Positions 42,688 to 52,024 of a DNA stretch of 52,949 bases are shown here, piece by piece; the first letter of the stretch is position 1; each line of letters starts with the position of its first letter. Made by a program: the position numbers and the translations under genes. The DNA comes from WHSP01 sp964424945 (lineage in GTDB: Bacteria > Gemmatimonadota > Gemmatimonadetes > Longimicrobiales > Longimicrobiaceae), in the NCBI GenBank assembly GCA_964424945.1, contig CAYRLB010000014.1:1-52949 (forward strand), in the 5' to 3' direction. Below the pieces are notes generated by a model. The model worked only from the letters and a program-made list of their open reading frames with translations. It was not told where the DNA came from and ran no database searches.

Positions 42688-43449
42688 ATGTTCTACATCC
42701 GTCTCTTCCTGGCTATCGCGGCCGTTGGAATCGCCTCCATCTACGGAATCGCGCTAGCGGTCCTTCGGCGGGATCGAAGCAGGGTGCCGCGAGATTATGC
42801 GAGGGCGATGCAGCGCCTCGTCCATCCGATCCTCGGACTCGAAGTGCGGACGAAGGGGGAGGAACACCTGACGAGCGCACAGCCGTGCGTGTATGTGGTC
42901 AACCACCAGAGCACCTTCGACGTTCCGGTGCTGGCGGGGCTCTATCCGACCAATACCGTCCTCGTCGCGAAGAAGGAGCTGAGAAGCATTCCGCTCTTCG
43001 GGTGGCTCTATGCCGCTACAGGCAACATCCTGATCGACCGCGAGCACAACGCGAGCGCGGTCCAGCGCCTGCGCGAAGCGGATGAAGCGATCCGGGATCG
43101 CGGCGTATCCGTGTGGATGTTCCCGGAAGGGACCCGGGGCCGGGTAGCGGGAGAGATTCTGCGCTTCAAGAAGGGGGCGTTCCACCTGGCGATTTCCGCT
43201 CAGGTGCCGATCGTGCCGATCGTCGTTTCGCCCGTGCTCGAGCTCTTCAACATCTCGAAGCGGTTCATCCACTCCGGAATTATTGAAGTCCGCGTGCTAC
43301 CCCCGATCCATACCGAAGGGATGACGGAGAAGGACGTGGTTGCCCTGATGGACGATGTTCACCGTCGGATGAGCACGACCATCGGCGAGCTGCGGACGAC
43401 GCGCGCGCAGTTCAGCGCCACCCTCCCGGCGCGCCGCACCGCTCCCTGA
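42688..43449 (+). CDS. plsC: 1-acylglycerol-3-phosphate acyltransferase
   Basis: Membrane-bound lysophosphatidic acid acyltransferase of 253 residues, second step of phospholipid synthesis. The N-terminal helix (MFYIRLFLAIAAVGIASIYG) anchors it. The catalytic HX4D is VVNHQSTFDVPVL, the second motif is the VAKKELRSIPLFGWL region, and the phosphate-binding motif FPEGTRGR follows. The last conserved block is VPIVPIVVSPV. It begins two bases after the SDR stop. Downstream the LysM gene is convergent across 55 bases. Confidence 0.95.
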   Translation: MFYIRLFLAIAAVGIASIYGIALAVLRRDRSRVPRDYARAMQRLVHPILGLEVRTKGEEHLTSAQPCVYVVNHQSTFDVPVLAGLYPTNTVLVAKKELRSIPLFGWLYAATGNILIDREHNASAVQRLREADEAIRDRGVSVWMFPEGTRGRVAGEILRFKKGAFHLAISAQVPIVPIVVSPVLELFNISKRFIHSGIIEVRVLPPIHTEGMTEKDVVALMDDVHRRMSTTIGELRTTRAQFSATLPARRTAP

Positions 43450-43504
43450 CGTTCTTGTCCTGCGACCGACGTCGATCAGCGTCCCGCTGGCGGCGGCTAC
43501 GCGC

Positions 43505-44719
43505 CTAGTCGGAGGAGGGCGGGATCGTCAGGACCTGCCCGATACGGATGACGTCTGACCCCAGCCCGTTGGCTTCCCGCAGCGCCCTCGTCGAAACGCC
43601 GTAACGTTCCGCGAGCTGCGACAGCGTGTCGCCGCTGACGACGCGATGGTTTCGCACGACGGGCGCAGCGCCGCCGGCAGCAGGAATCTGAAGCACCTGG
43701 CCGATCCTGATCCGCTCCGGGTCTGCAGTCGGGTTCGCTGCAAGGAGCTGGCTGAAAGTCACACCATGGTCGCGAGCGATGCCGATCCAGGAGTCGCCCG
43801 ATTCCACGCGGTAGGTGCGGGATGCCGATGCAGGTCCGGGGATGCTGCGGCTGTCCGCAGATCCGGAGGCGGCGCCGGCTGCGACAGGCGCAGCGCCGCT
43901 CGCCTCGAGAGGATCGATCGGCTCGCCGATGAGCCGGAAGCCCGGGCTTGCCTCATCCGATGCTGGCGATGTGGATGCGCCTGCCCGAGCGCTTTCGGGT
44001 GCCGGTACTGTCGCGGCCGCGGGAGGGGTCGGCGCGGACGCCGATGCCGATGCGCCGGGGCCCGGTGTCGCAGCCGACGGAGACGCAGCAGATGCGGTCG
44101 ATGCCGCAGATGCTGGAGATGCCGACGGTGCTGAAGCTGCCGGCGGACCTGACGGTGCCGACGTGGCATTCGAGGACGCGGACGCGCTCGAGGAAGCGGA
44201 GGCGTTCGCTGCGCTCGGCGACGTTATCGAAGGCGCCGTGGAGACCGAAGGCACCGTAGATCCACCAGCCGCACCCGACGAAGCCACTACTGGAGCCGAA
44301 GCCGCTCCACCCGCGGGCGGTCGGGCTGCGGCCCCGGAAGCGGAATTCGTCGTCGTCGATGCCGCACCCGACGACGGTGCCGAAGCCCGCGCCGCAGCCG
44401 ACGCCGACGCTGGCGAGTCTATCTCCGCCATGCCAGCGGCGATTGCCGCATCCGCCCCGAGGACGGTCACCGTGCGCGCCGTTCTCGGCGCGGTGCGCCC
44501 CGTACTGCTCACCGCGAAGGGCGAGCGCCATCGTTCGGCTAGGGGCGGCTCCGGCCCACGCGCGCGGAGCCCCGCCTCGTCGACCGCCAGCTCCCCGGGC
44601 AGCGACTCCGCCTCCGGAGGGCCGGCCGGCGCGATGCTCCCCGGGGGAGGCGAGCTGGCGCACCCGAAGAGTGCGATCATGGCTGCGAGGCCGAACATCT
44701 TCCTCGGAACTCCGGTCAT
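43505..44719 (-). CDS. Lipoprotein with long Ala/Ser linker and two LysM domains
   Basis: 404 residues. The signal peptide has lipobox IALFGC. A low-complexity region of about 200 residues, almost all Ala, Ser, Pro and Gly, follows. Two LysM repeats close the protein: YRVESGDSWIGIARDHGVTF and HRVVSGDTLSQLAERYGVST, each with the final RIGQVL-type strand. LysM binds N-acetylglucosamine polymers, so it probably tethers an outer-membrane or inner-membrane anchor to murein. The ATG at 44719 has GAGG five bases upstream. The Ala/Ser run also creates long open frames on the other strand, which I consider artefacts. Confidence 0.92.
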   Translation of the reverse strand: MTGVPRKMFGLAAMIALFGCASSPPPGSIAPAGPPEAESLPGELAVDEAGLRARGPEPPLAERWRSPFAVSSTGRTAPRTARTVTVLGADAAIAAGMAEIDSPASASAAARASAPSSGAASTTTNSASGAAARPPAGGAASAPVVASSGAAGGSTVPSVSTAPSITSPSAANASASSSASASSNATSAPSGPPAASAPSASPASAASTASAASPSAATPGPGASASASAPTPPAAATVPAPESARAGASTSPASDEASPGFRLIGEPIDPLEASGAAPVAAGAASGSADSRSIPGPASASRTYRVESGDSWIGIARDHGVTFSQLLAANPTADPERIRIGQVLQIPAAGGAAPVVRNHRVVSGDTLSQLAERYGVSTRALREANGLGSDVIRIGQVLTIPPSSD

Positions 44720-44862
44720 CTTTTCCTCGCCTCCATTTGGAACACCCGGTCGCGCTTCAACCCGTTGAATATACGGGCATGGCCGACGGGCGAAACGCTG
44801 TCTGACGGAGAACCCGCCCGGGAACATGGGTGTATCTCCGCAGGTCCTCAACCCGGATTGGA

Positions 44863-46044
44863 ATGAGTGTAAACAGTCTCGCCCAACAGGTTCCGGCGCT
44901 CGAAACAGCCGAACTGGTCCGCTATTCGCGCCATCTCCTGCTTCCCGAGGTCGGGGTTTCCGGTCAGGCGCGACTCAAATCCTCCCGCGTACTCGTCATC
45001 GGCGCGGGAGGGCTCGGCTCGCCTCTGGCACTCTACCTCGCGGCTGGAGGCGTCGGCACACTCGGGATGGTCGACTTCGACCTCGTCGATGTGACGAACC
45101 TCCAGCGACAGGTGATCCACAGCACCGATTCCATCGGCAAGCCGAAGCTGGAATCCGCTCGCGACCGCATCGCGGAGATAAACCCGCACGTTCACGTCGA
45201 GAGCTACCCGGTTCAGCTGACGTCCGCCAATGCTCTCGAAATCTTCGCGGATTACGAGGTCATCGTCGATGGGACGGACAACTTCCCGACCCGCTATCTC
45301 GCGAACGATGCAAGTGTTCTGCTCGGGAAGCCGTACGTGTATGGCTCCGTCTTCCGCTTCGAGGGGCAGAACTCCGTCTTCGCGGCGCCCGGCGGACCGT
45401 GTTACCGCTGCCTCTTCGCCGAGCCGCCACCGCCCGGCATGGTGCCGTCGTGTGCGGAAGGCGGGGTGCTCGGCGTCGTTCCGGGGATCGTCGGCACGAT
45501 CCAGGCATTGGAGACCATCAAGCTCCTTCTCGGTGTCGGGCAGACACTCGCGGGAAGGTTGTTGATCTTCGACGCGCTTAAGCTCAGCTTCCGCGAGCTT
45601 CAGCTCCGCCGCGATCCCGAATGTCCGGTCTGCGGGGACAACCCGACGGTGACGGAGCTCATCGACTACGAACGATTCTGCGGTATCGAACCCATCGCCG
45701 AGGACGAGCAGGAAATGAAAAATGATCGGCTGTCAGTTCTTGAACTCAAGGAGCAGCTCGACAAGGGGGATGCGGTCGAGCTCATCGACGTCCGGGAACA
45801 GTACGAGTGGGACATCGGCAACCTCGCCCCGCAAGGCGCAAAGCTGATTCCCCTCAACGAGTTGCGGGATCGCGCCGAAGAAATCGATCGGGACGGTGAT
45901 GTCGTCGTCTACTGCCGCACCGGGGCCCGAAGCCAGCGGGCGGTCGACTTTCTTCGGGGGCAGGGGTTCACACGCGTCCGCAACCTCGAAGGCGGCATTC
46001 ATGCCTGGTCGGACGACGTCGACCCCTCCATCCCGAAGTACTGA
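44863..46044 (+). CDS. MoeZ/MOCS3-like adenylyltransferase-sulfurtransferase
   Basis: Two-domain sulfur carrier activator of 393 residues. The ThiF/MoeB domain binds ATP with VIGAGGLGSPLALYL and GTDNFPTRYLANDA, and has zinc CxxC pairs in PCYRCLF and CPVCG. The C-terminal rhodanese domain (from about 310) has its persulfide Cys in VVYCRTGARSQRA. Such fusions activate and thiolate the C-terminal glycine of MoaD, ThiS or related carriers for molybdopterin, thiamin or cysteine synthesis. No carrier gene is next to it. The ATG at 44863 gives the usual N-terminus (ETAELVRYSRHLLLPEVG); a GTG eleven codons upstream is possible. A hairpin lies past its stop. Confidence 0.94.
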   Translation: MSVNSLAQQVPALETAELVRYSRHLLLPEVGVSGQARLKSSRVLVIGAGGLGSPLALYLAAGGVGTLGMVDFDLVDVTNLQRQVIHSTDSIGKPKLESARDRIAEINPHVHVESYPVQLTSANALEIFADYEVIVDGTDNFPTRYLANDASVLLGKPYVYGSVFRFEGQNSVFAAPGGPCYRCLFAEPPPPGMVPSCAEGGVLGVVPGIVGTIQALETIKLLLGVGQTLAGRLLIFDALKLSFRELQLRRDPECPVCGDNPTVTELIDYERFCGIEPIAEDEQEMKNDRLSVLELKEQLDKGDAVELIDVREQYEWDIGNLAPQGAKLIPLNELRDRAEEIDRDGDVVVYCRTGARSQRAVDFLRGQGFTRVRNLEGGIHAWSDDVDPSIPKY

Positions 46045-46146
46045 TCGGCTCGACCCTTGCAAATCCGGGCCTGCGGTTCAGAGCTTCGGGCGAAAGGGAG
46101 TGCCACGCTCGTGTGCGCGACCATCGTCCGAAGCGGAACGATTCCG

Positions 46147-46170
46147 CCTGCCCGGATGCAAGCGGGCAGG
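46147..46170 (+). terminator. 8-bp hairpin after the MoeZ-like gene
   Basis: CCTGCCCG (46147-46154) and CGGGCAGG (46163-46170) form a stem with loop GATGCAAG, 102 bases past the stop. No T-run. It precedes the start of the small membrane protein gene by 41 bases, so it could equally be a leader structure. Confidence 0.45.
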
Positions 46171-46211
46171 AGTAGCCACGGCCGCAGCCGGCCCGTCAGC
46201 CGATCAGAGAT

Positions 46212-46376
46212 ATGACATCCCGCACTCTCCTCACGCTCGCCGTTATCCTGGTCCTGGTCTGGATCCTTGCAACCGTCACCCGTTTCGTGGTCGGCGCTGC
46301 ACTGCACCTGCTGCTGCTCGCCGCACTCGTACTTCTGGTGATCGGCCTCCTCAGGAGGGTGAAGTCGAAACTCTAG
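46212..46376 (+). CDS. Small membrane protein, DUF5670-like
   Basis: A 54-residue ORF with two hydrophobic helices: LLTLAVILVLVWILATV and ALHLLLLAALVLLVIGLL, ending RRVKSKL. This length and the pattern of a Trp-Ile-Leu helix, a short turn, an Ala-Leu-His-Leu-Leu-Leu element and a basic end match the lmo0937/DUF5670 family of small membrane proteins of unknown function, often linked with envelope stress. The ATG has only a weak Shine-Dalgarno. It stands alone, 142 bases before the dehydratase gene. Confidence 0.85.
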   Translation: MTSRTLLTLAVILVLVWILATVTRFVVGAALHLLLLAALVLLVIGLLRRVKSKL

Positions 46377-46518
46377 GGTAGGCGGCGGTACCCAACCGAC
46401 TCCCGACGTCCGACCGCCGTCCCCATCGATATTTCACCGATCAGGGGATGGCGGTCCGCGACTGCACCGAACGAGACAGGAAAGGGGCGATGATGCCGCG
46501 AGCACGAGGAACCTGCCG

Positions 46519-47481
46519 ATGACGCTCCCGACCGGCCAATCGGTTCGCGACGCAGCCAGGCGGCTCGCGGGCGTCGCCAGCAGAACCCCGGTCATCACCT
46601 CCAGGACGCTCGACGATCGGACCGGCTGCACCGTCCATCTCAAATGTGAGAGCTTTCAGAGGACGGGCTCGTTCAAGTTCCGGGGCGCCTGGAACGCCGT
46701 GAGCACGCTGGCCGACGAGGAGCGCCGCCTTGGAATCATCTCATACTCCTCGGGCAACCACGCGCAGGCGCTCGCCCTGGCAGGACGGGAAGCGGGTGTG
46801 CGCGTTACCGTGGTCATGCCGACCACGGCGCCCATCGCAAAGCTCGAGGCGACGCGCAGCTATGGCGCCGAGGTCATCCTCTATGATCCGGAGCGCGAAG
46901 TGCGAGAGGAAGTCGCCGCTCGGATTCAGGAGGAGCGGGGATCGACGCTGATTCCCCCCTTCGATCACCCGTCCGTGATCGCAGGCCAGGGAACGGCGGC
47001 TCTGGAGCTTTTCGAAGATGAAGGGGAGCTGGACCTTCTCTTCGTTCCCTGCGGCGGGGGCGGGCTTCTCTCGGGGAGCGCACTCGCGGCCCGATCGATG
47101 GGAGGAGGATGTCGGGTGATCGGCGTCGAACCTGAGGTAGCGGACGACGCGACCCGATCCTTTCATTCAGGGAAGCTGCACACCGTCCGCAACCCGCCGA
47201 CGATCGCGGACGGGCTTCGAACGCCCTCCCTCGGGGTGCTGACCTGGCCGCTCGTCTGCGACAACGTCTCGGAGATGCTCACAGTCAGCGAGCAGGCGAT
47301 CGTCGAGGCGATGTCGTTCTGCTGGGAGCGGCTGAAGATCGTTGTAGAACCGTCGGGAGCAACGGCGCTCGCGGGCTTCCTCGGGTCGGGTACGAGGGAG
47401 AAGAGGGTCGGCATCATCATCAGCGGCGGCAACGTCGATCCACGATTCGCAGCGCCACTGATTGCCTCCGGAGCGGTCTGA
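46519..47481 (+). CDS. PLP-dependent threonine dehydratase / serine racemase family
   Basis: 320 residues of the fold-type II PLP enzymes without a regulatory domain, like TdcB or serine racemase. The PLP lysine is in FQRTGSFKFRGA, followed by SSGNHAQALALAGREAG, the cofactor cap. The phosphate-binding tetraglycine is PCGGGGLLSGSAL, and the later VEPSGATALAG and GGNVD are conserved. It turns threonine or serine into the 2-oxo acid and ammonia, or racemises serine; the sequence does not separate these. It is a possible supplier of 2-oxobutanoate for isoleucine. The PLP-synthesis gene pdxH follows 165 bases later. Confidence 0.92.
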   Translation: MTLPTGQSVRDAARRLAGVASRTPVITSRTLDDRTGCTVHLKCESFQRTGSFKFRGAWNAVSTLADEERRLGIISYSSGNHAQALALAGREAGVRVTVVMPTTAPIAKLEATRSYGAEVILYDPEREVREEVAARIQEERGSTLIPPFDHPSVIAGQGTAALELFEDEGELDLLFVPCGGGGLLSGSALAARSMGGGCRVIGVEPEVADDATRSFHSGKLHTVRNPPTIADGLRTPSLGVLTWPLVCDNVSEMLTVSEQAIVEAMSFCWERLKIVVEPSGATALAGFLGSGTREKRVGIIISGGNVDPRFAAPLIASGAV

Positions 47482-47646
47482 TCGTCGCTGCACTCAACGA
47501 CGCCCTCCCCACAAACAGGGCCCGTACCGTCGCTTCCAGAGGTCCTTCCGCACGGGCACACATTCCGGCACCTCGGCTGCGTTCGCGTTCGGCGGCGCCG
47601 TACATTAATCTTCTCAGCCGAACCGACGACCTCTCGCGCGACGATC

Positions 47647-48225
47647 ATGAACGATCCTTTCCACCAATTCGGCCTGCTTCTCGAGCGGGCGAAGCGGGCT
47701 GGCATCCCGGAGCCCACCGCCATGTCCCTCGCCACGGTGGGCCCCGATAATCGCCCCTCCGTGCGGATGGTCCTGCTGAAAGACTTCGACGAGACGGGTT
47801 TCGTGTTCTATACGAATCTGGAGAGCCGCAAGGCGATGCAGCTCGCCGGCAACAGCGCTGCGGCACTCTGCTTCCACTGGATGGCGTTCGAAGCGCAGGT
47901 CCGCATCGAGGGGCGGGTCGCACCGGTGACCGCGGCGGAGGCCGATGCCTATTTCGCCACCCGTCCGCGCGGCAGCCAGATCGGGGCGTGGGCATCGCTG
48001 CAGAGTCGGAAACTGGACTCCTTCGCCGCCCTCGAGGATCGGGTGCGCGAGCTCGAGGAGCGCTTCGAAGGGGCGCCGGTGCCCCGTCCGGAGACGTGGT
48101 CCGGCTACCGGGTAGTCCCCGACTACATCGAGTTCTGGTCGGGCCGGCCGAGCCGGCTGCACGAACGCGAGGCCTATACGCGCACGGCGTCAGGCGACTG
48201 GGAAGTACAGCTTCTCTACCCCTGA
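47647..48225 (+). CDS. pdxH: Pyridoxamine 5'-phosphate oxidase
   Basis: FMN-dependent oxidase of 192 residues making pyridoxal 5'-phosphate from pyridoxine or pyridoxamine phosphate. Family features: AMSLATVGPDNRPSVRMVLL, FVFYTNLESRKAMQLAGN (FMN phosphate site), RIEGRVAPVTAAEADAYF, RGSQIGAWASLQS, and the C-terminal YRVVPDYIEFWSGRPSRLHE. The final QLLYP replaces the usual RLAP end, which is a small variation. Its closeness to the PLP-dependent dehydratase gene may be functional. It ends 27 bases before a convergent gene. Confidence 0.96.
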   Translation: MNDPFHQFGLLLERAKRAGIPEPTAMSLATVGPDNRPSVRMVLLKDFDETGFVFYTNLESRKAMQLAGNSAAALCFHWMAFEAQVRIEGRVAPVTAAEADAYFATRPRGSQIGAWASLQSRKLDSFAALEDRVRELEERFEGAPVPRPETWSGYRVVPDYIEFWSGRPSRLHEREAYTRTASGDWEVQLLYP

Positions 48226-48252
48226 GGAACCGGCGCCGCCTGCTTCTGCCGC

Positions 48253-48678
48253 TCAGTTCTCCATTCCGGTCGGCTCCGGCGTCCATCCGCTCCTGACTAC
48301 TGAAAGTGGCGCTTCGTAGGGCGGATTGTCCCCCAGATTCACGACGAACTGAAAGCGGCCCGGGCCCTCGAAGCCTACGCCCGCGAGCGCGAAGAGCTGG
48401 TAGGTGGTCGCCACATCGCCCGGCTGCACGACCGGCGCCTGCAGCTCTCCCCCCGCTTCGAAAAGAACGTTCCCATCTTCATCGATGAGCCGGACCCGAA
48501 TCGGCGTCCGCTTCCCGCCATCCCCGTAACTTGCATCGATCCTCACCACGAATACCATTTTGGGATGGATCGTGGGGAAGGAAGGCGCGGCAATCCGATC
48601 GAACGCTCCCAGGATGTTGAGCTTCCCCTCCTGAGACAGATTCGCTTCGTCCGCGATGAGTGCCATCGCTATTTTCAC
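48253..48678 (-). CDS. DUF6941-family protein
   Basis: A 141-residue soluble protein. The beginning (KIAMALIADEANLSQEGKLN, then ILGAFDRI) is the characteristic start of the DUF6941 family, and the whole chain is beta-rich, with HPKMVFVVRIDASYGD and RVRLIDEDGNVLFEAGGEL. Function is unknown. The GTG at 48678 has AGAGGA eight bases upstream and gives the family-typical N-terminus, so it is preferred to a longer open frame. It is divergent from the LOG-family gene across 154 bases. Confidence 0.85.
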   Translation of the reverse strand: MKIAMALIADEANLSQEGKLNILGAFDRIAAPSFPTIHPKMVFVVRIDASYGDGGKRTPIRVRLIDEDGNVLFEAGGELQAPVVQPGDVATTYQLFALAGVGFEGPGRFQFVVNLGDNPPYEAPLSVVRSGWTPEPTGMEN

Positions 48679-48832
48679 TGGCTCTATCCTCTGATTTCCG
48701 GGTAATTGCGACGGTCGACGCCGCGAACAGGACACGCGCTGCTCCCGATCCCCATGCCCCGTTCAGATCTTGTCCGCCATCGAGCCAACATGATAAGGCG
48801 GACGGAACTTGTGAGATACGCCCCGAGAGAAC

Positions 48833-49585
48833 ATGACGCGACAGAAGGATAATCCCGATCTGAACGTGGCCACCCGGGCTGGCGCCTCGACTGAGGACGA
48901 GCAGCTCCTGAACGTTTCCTCGCCACCCGACTTCACCCGAACCGATACCTGGCGCGTATTCCGCATCATCGGTGAATTTGTGGAGGGGTTCGAAACCCTT
49001 GCTCATGTAGGCCCATCCGTCTCTATCTTCGGCTCCGCCCGAACCCTACCCACCGATCCCTACTACGGGTTGGCCGACGAGACGGCGCGCCTCCTCGTCG
49101 AAGCAGGGTTCGGAATCATCACTGGTGGCGGACCGGGAATCATGGAGGCGGCGAACAAAGGTGCGCAGGCCGCAGGTGGCGTATCGATCGGATGCAACAT
49201 CGAGCTGCCTTTCGAGCAGGGCACGAATCCCTACGTCGATATCGCCATCAACTTCCGGTACTTCTTCGTGCGGAAGACGATGTTCGTGAAGTACTCCCAG
49301 GCGTTCATCATCTTTCCGGGCGGGTTCGGCACGCTCGATGAACTCTTCGAAGCGCTGACGCTCATTCAGACTGGCAAGATCCGGAATTTCCCGGTAATTC
49401 TCTTCGGGAGCGCGTACTGGAGCGGCATGCTCGACTGGATCCGTTCAGCGCTCGCGGCAGAGGGGAAGATTTCCGCCGAGGACCTCGACCTTCTTTATCT
49501 TACCGACTCGCCGGAGGAGGTCGTGAGGATCATCGTCGAGGCGCAGGCGGCATCAGAAGATGCAATCGCCGCACGGAATGAGTAA
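48833..49585 (+). CDS. LOG-family riboside 5'-monophosphate phosphoribohydrolase
   Basis: 250 residues of the lysine-decarboxylase-like LOG family (TIGR00730 type). The two signatures are present: ITGGGPGIMEAANKGA and FPGGFGTLDELFEALTLIQ, the latter with the catalytic Glu. Plant and fungal members release cytokinins from nucleotide precursors; bacterial members hydrolyse N-glycosidic bonds of AMP-like nucleotides, and their role is mostly unknown. A hydrophilic N-terminus of about 45 residues precedes the domain. The deoxyhypusine-synthase-like gene begins 125 bases later on the same strand. Confidence 0.92.
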   Translation: MTRQKDNPDLNVATRAGASTEDEQLLNVSSPPDFTRTDTWRVFRIIGEFVEGFETLAHVGPSVSIFGSARTLPTDPYYGLADETARLLVEAGFGIITGGGPGIMEAANKGAQAAGGVSIGCNIELPFEQGTNPYVDIAINFRYFFVRKTMFVKYSQAFIIFPGGFGTLDELFEALTLIQTGKIRNFPVILFGSAYWSGMLDWIRSALAAEGKISAEDLDLLYLTDSPEEVVRIIVEAQAASEDAIAARNE

Positions 49586-49710
49586 GATGCCGGTTCCCGG
49601 ATTCGACCGGCGCCGAACCAGTGCGGACGCCACCGCCTCTCTGCCCCGCCGGACAGCCGGGCGCAGCTCTGACAACCCGCGCTGAAGCGCTACAAACTCG
49701 GTATAAGCGA

Positions 49711-50697
<987 letters not shown>

Positions 50698-50713
50698 GGG
50701 AAGCTCCCGCGAC

Positions 50714-50813
50714 CGTCGTCCCGGCGAAAGCCGGGGCGCAGGGTCGGCGTGGAGGCCGGGGGCCGGGTGGTCATACATCCCACCGCCGCCAGCTCCCCGC
50801 TTCCGCGGGGAAG
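50714..50813. repeat. REPIN-like intergenic element (two inverted hairpins)
   Basis: Two hairpins face each other. The left one is CCCGGC (50720-50725), loop GAAA, GCCGGG (50730-50735). The right one is TCCCCGC (50794-50800), loop TTCC, GCGGGGA (50805-50811). The left end GTCGTCCCGGCGAAAGCCGG resembles the common bacterial CGTC-CCGCGAAAGCGG repetitive element, and the right end is its mirror form, giving an element of about 100 bases. Left and right are not identical, so it is an old or divergent copy. It fills the gap between two plus-strand genes. Confidence 0.65.
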
Positions 50814-50854
50814 ATATCCGGGCGCCCCGGAAGCAGACAATCGAAGAAGACCCC

Positions 50855-52024
50855 ATGCCCTCTGAGCTCGACCTCCTGATCGCCACTCGCCGCGACCTCC
50901 ACCAGCACCCGGAGGTCGGGTTCGAGGAGTATCGTACCGCGGGAATCGTGGCCGATCGTCTCCGCACGGCGGGGTACGAGGTCGCTACAGGTATTGCGGT
51001 TACCGGGGTGGTCGGTACGCTGCGCGGCGGCGGCGGTGGCCGTCCGGGGCCGACTCTCCTCCTGCGCGCCGACATGGACGCGCTCCCCATCCAGCAGGAA
51101 AGCTCGCACGATTACGCGTCCACCGTCCCGGGCCGCATGCACGCATGTGGACACGACGCGCACGTCGCCATCGCGCTCGCGGTGGCCGAGCGCCTCGCCC
51201 GGCGCCGCGACGACTTTTCAGGGGAGGTACGCTACGTCTTCCAGCCGGCGGAGGAGGGCCTGGGCGGCGCCCGGATGATGGTCGAAGAGGGTGTACTCGA
51301 GGGCGTCGACGCGGCTCTCGGCCTGCACGTCTGGACGGGGCTCCCGAGCGGCGTCGTGGGGGTCGTCGATGGCCCGCAGATGGCCGGCTCCCAGGAGTTC
51401 CGGATCGTCGTGAAGGGGCGGGGCGGGCACGCCGCGATGCCTCATCAGACGATCGATGCGACCCTCGTCGCCAGCCACATCGTCGTGGCGCTGCAAAGCA
51501 TCGTCTCCCGGAACGTGCCGCCGATGGAAGCCGGCGTGGTGACCGTCGGCGCGCTTCATTCGGGGACGGCGATGAATGTCATCTCCGACCGCGCAGTGCT
51601 CGAAGGAACGATGCGGGCCTTCGAAGCGGAAATCCAGGAGATGCTGCGCCTGCGCGTGACGGAGGTCGCCCGCGGGGTCGCGTCGGCACATGGCGCAGAG
51701 GTCGAGGTGGAGTTCCGCGATCTCATCTTCCCGCCGACCCGGAACGATCCCGCGCTCGCGCGCCTCGTCCGGCAGGTCGCCACGAAGCTGGTTGGCGAGG
51801 ACCGCGTCCGCAGCGACGCCGGGATCCGTACAATGGCGGCGGAGGATTTCGCCGAGTTCGGGGTGCGTGTGCCGGCCTGCTACTTCTTCCTCGGGGCCTA
51901 TTCAGAGGAGTCAGGCGCCATCCATCCGCACCACTCGCCCCACTTCGACATCTGCGAGAAGGTGCTGCCGCTGGGAGTCGACATCCTCGAGGGCGCCGCG
52001 CTTTCCTTTCTGGCGCCGAAGTGA
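50855..52024 (+). CDS. M20 family amidohydrolase
   Basis: Zinc-dependent peptidase/amidohydrolase of the M20D type (389 residues), which hydrolyses N-acyl or hippurate-like amino acid conjugates in the cytoplasm. Metal and catalytic motifs: LLRADMDALPIQ, ACGHDAHVAIAL, FQPAEEGLGGARMM (Glu-Glu), LHVWTGLPSG, with the dimerisation domain about 185-300 and the final HHSPHFDICEKVL. The ATG at 50855 begins MPSELDLLIATRRDLHQHPE, typical of the family. Its stop overlaps the start of the next SDR gene as GTGA, so the two are coupled. Confidence 0.94.
   Translation: MPSELDLLIATRRDLHQHPEVGFEEYRTAGIVADRLRTAGYEVATGIAVTGVVGTLRGGGGGRPGPTLLLRADMDALPIQQESSHDYASTVPGRMHACGHDAHVAIALAVAERLARRRDDFSGEVRYVFQPAEEGLGGARMMVEEGVLEGVDAALGLHVWTGLPSGVVGVVDGPQMAGSQEFRIVVKGRGGHAAMPHQTIDATLVASHIVVALQSIVSRNVPPMEAGVVTVGALHSGTAMNVISDRAVLEGTMRAFEAEIQEMLRLRVTEVARGVASAHGAEVEVEFRDLIFPPTRNDPALARLVRQVATKLVGEDRVRSDAGIRTMAAEDFAEFGVRVPACYFFLGAYSEESGAIHPHHSPHFDICEKVLPLGVDILEGAALSFLAPK

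Noticed and set aside
43815..44768. 317-codon acidic Ala/Asp-rich frame opposite the LysM lipoprotein
   Set aside because: It is the complement of the Ala/Ser linker codons; the LysM gene has signal peptide, Shine-Dalgarno and two domains.
51145..52020. Long upstream extension of the last SDR gene
   Set aside because: The extension runs antisense to nothing but overlaps the amidohydrolase in another frame and is Arg/Gly-rich; the GTG at 52021 gives a normal SDR N-terminus.
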